Below are positions 63,138-64,000 of a stretch of 64,000 nt of DNA, piece after piece; positions within the stretch are counted from its first letter, which is position 1, and each line of letters begins with the position of its first letter. The DNA comes from Runella slithyformis DSM 19594. GTDB taxonomy: Bacteria; Bacteroidota; Bacteroidia; Cytophagales; Spirosomataceae. Location: the NCBI RefSeq assembly GCF_000218895.1, contig NC_015703.1, forward strand, positions 619,501 to 683,500, in the 5' to 3' direction. Under the pieces are notes generated by a model that searched no databases, was not told where the DNA came from, and saw only the letters and a program-made list of their open reading frames with translations. The position numbers and the translations under genes are program-made.

Positions 63138-64000
63138 TTATGATTTCTTTATGCCAAACAGATAAAGTACACCCACCATGTAGCTTGTGCTTTGGCCGGC
63201 GTTAAGTCCGTTTGTTACGTAACCTACGCGAGCATTCACACCCAAGGCTTTCGGCTGAAATTTTCCATACCAACCTACCATAGTTGTCTGCATGTTATTA
63301 GTAGGAAAAGGCATATCATTACGACGAATATTATCGCCGTTCACGCAGGAGTTGCGTTCTGCCCATACCTCAGTCTGCCATTTTTTCTTCAAAATACCGA
63401 AACGAGCACCCATATCGTACGCATTCGGAACGCGTACTTCGTTGGTATTATAAACACGACCATCGGCTTGATAAGCATCACGGTCCACGTTGATATTGCT
63501 GCGCCACATGTATGTTCCGTGCCCCGTTATATAAAGGCCTGTTTTAGGATGGGTATAATTAACCAAAACTCTCCCGGCTACCACGCGACATTGCAAACCA
63601 ATAGACATCGGCAGAAAATCCGGCACATATTTGCTGACAGGAATTGAGGCTCCCACTAACCCATTGACGGAAAACCCTTTGATATCCACCGCTTTCACTT
63701 TCAGCCACGCCGACAGATCCTGAAAACCTTTTTGGCCCATCAGGTTTCCGGCACTTGTTTTGGTCCATACATAAGGTAGGCTCAAAATCACATTAACGCG
63801 ATCGGTGATACCAATGGCCGGCATGACCATCATGCTTTGCGTAGTGTGCGTACCGATATTGAGGTTTTCGCGTTTGAGGGTATTTTCCCAGTATTGGCTC
63901 CAACTGCTGTGGCTGTACATGGTTCCTACGCAGACCATTCCTTTGGGCATATAAATGGCATCATTGGGCATTTGAGCCAAGAGCCCCCCCCCCCCAAAGG
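63138..64000 (-). CDS. Outer-membrane beta-barrel protein (5' end outside window)
   Basis: The frame continues through the right edge. After a signal-peptide end reading LLAQ, the mature part begins MPNDAIYMPKGMVCVGTMYSHSSW and shows alternating strands (VNVILSLPYVWTK, FSVNGLVGASIPVSKY, VVAGRVLVNYTHPKTGLYITGHG), ending YMVGVLYLFGIKKS, as in outer-membrane transporter-like proteins. A run of 12 G on the coding strand (63984-63995) encodes four Gly just before the cleavage site. The frame is intact with 12. The gene leads an apparent operon with the PAP2 lipoprotein. Confidence 0.75.
   Translation of the reverse strand, partial: FGGGGLLAQMPNDAIYMPKGMVCVGTMYSHSSWSQYWENTLKRENLNIGTHTTQSMMVMPAIGITDRVNVILSLPYVWTKTSAGNLMGQKGFQDLSAWLKVKAVDIKGFSVNGLVGASIPVSKYVPDFLPMSIGLQCRVVAGRVLVNYTHPKTGLYITGHGTYMWRSNINVDRDAYQADGRVYNTNEVRVPNAYDMGARFGILKKKWQTEVWAERNSCVNGDNIRRNDMPFPTNNMQTTMVGWYGKFQPKALGVNARVGYVTNGLNAGQSTSYMVGVLYLFGIKKS
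63984..63995 (-). repeat. 12-base G tract in the signal-peptide region
   Basis: Twelve C on the plus strand, hence G12 in the coding strand of the outer-membrane gene. Tracts of this length are prone to slippage. It is 5 bases from the window edge, so an assembly edge cannot be excluded. Confidence 0.8.

Overview
The window looks like chromosome from a member of the Bacteroidota, most likely a Cytophagales / Spirosomataceae-type bacterium (Runella-like; this is inference). The reasons are several -7 boxes of the TAnnTTTG type with upstream TTG/TTTG, many secreted proteins and lipoproteins of Bacteroidota type, a TonB-dependent receptor, cytochrome c / PQQ-propeller lipoproteins, HEAT-repeat PVC-type cytochromes, and intergenic hairpin repeats. 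No tRNA, rRNA or CRISPR array was seen.

Layout. 1-899: an AAA ATPase (DUF4143 type) running off the left edge, preceded by a tandem palindromic operator. 994-10938: a catabolic cluster for 4-hydroxybenzoate / protocatechuate. It holds pcaH, pcaG, pcaB, a fused pcaD-pcaC, pobA and a fused CoA-transferase on the minus strand, an AraC-type activator on the plus strand and an AAHS-type transporter. Together these take up 4-hydroxybenzoate, hydroxylate it to protocatechuate, open the ring and carry it to 3-oxoadipyl-CoA; the final thiolase (PcaF) is not here. A two-gene HNH nuclease module sits inside the cluster on the opposite strand. 11246-12616: a stand-alone TrpB2-type tryptophan synthase beta chain. 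12641-14102: an IS4-family insertion sequence whose transposase is broken. 14256-15926: a broken GIY-YIG nuclease gene in AT-rich DNA.

16019-25414: secreted oxidoreductase and polysaccharide genes (PVC-type HEAT/cytochrome lipoprotein, heparinase II/III-like protein, ThuA-PQQ propeller-PKD-cytochrome-CBM protein) around a three-unit palindromic repeat array. 25544-34468: housekeeping and small metabolism genes (hemL with a periplasmic-binding/TPR protein, phosphohexomutase, cupin protein, a WYL regulator next to a VOC/GyrI pair, a small lipoprotein). 34615-36170: a tiny disordered protein and a class C-type serine hydrolase.

36186-40850 is the accessory core: a tight ATPase plus PD-(D/E)XK-like pair (candidate two-gene defence module), a secreted propeller lipoprotein, a zeta-toxin gene overlapping a 53-codon presumed antitoxin gene, and a truncated TPR gene. 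40981-46350: a NagZ/beta-lactamase-fold fusion divergent from a beta-lactamase-fold/PD40 fusion. 46424-48309: a hemerythrin-like Fe-S repair protein and a malate/lactate-type dehydrogenase. 48475-56118: a TonB receptor flanked by two paralogous YncE-propeller/phosphoesterase proteins with oppositely charged tails. 56199-64000: a PLP decarboxylase, an APH-type kinase, an LEA14-like lipoprotein, a DUF3179 membrane protein, and a PAP2/haloperoxidase lipoprotein downstream of an outer-membrane protein gene that carries a 12-base G tract near its 5' end.
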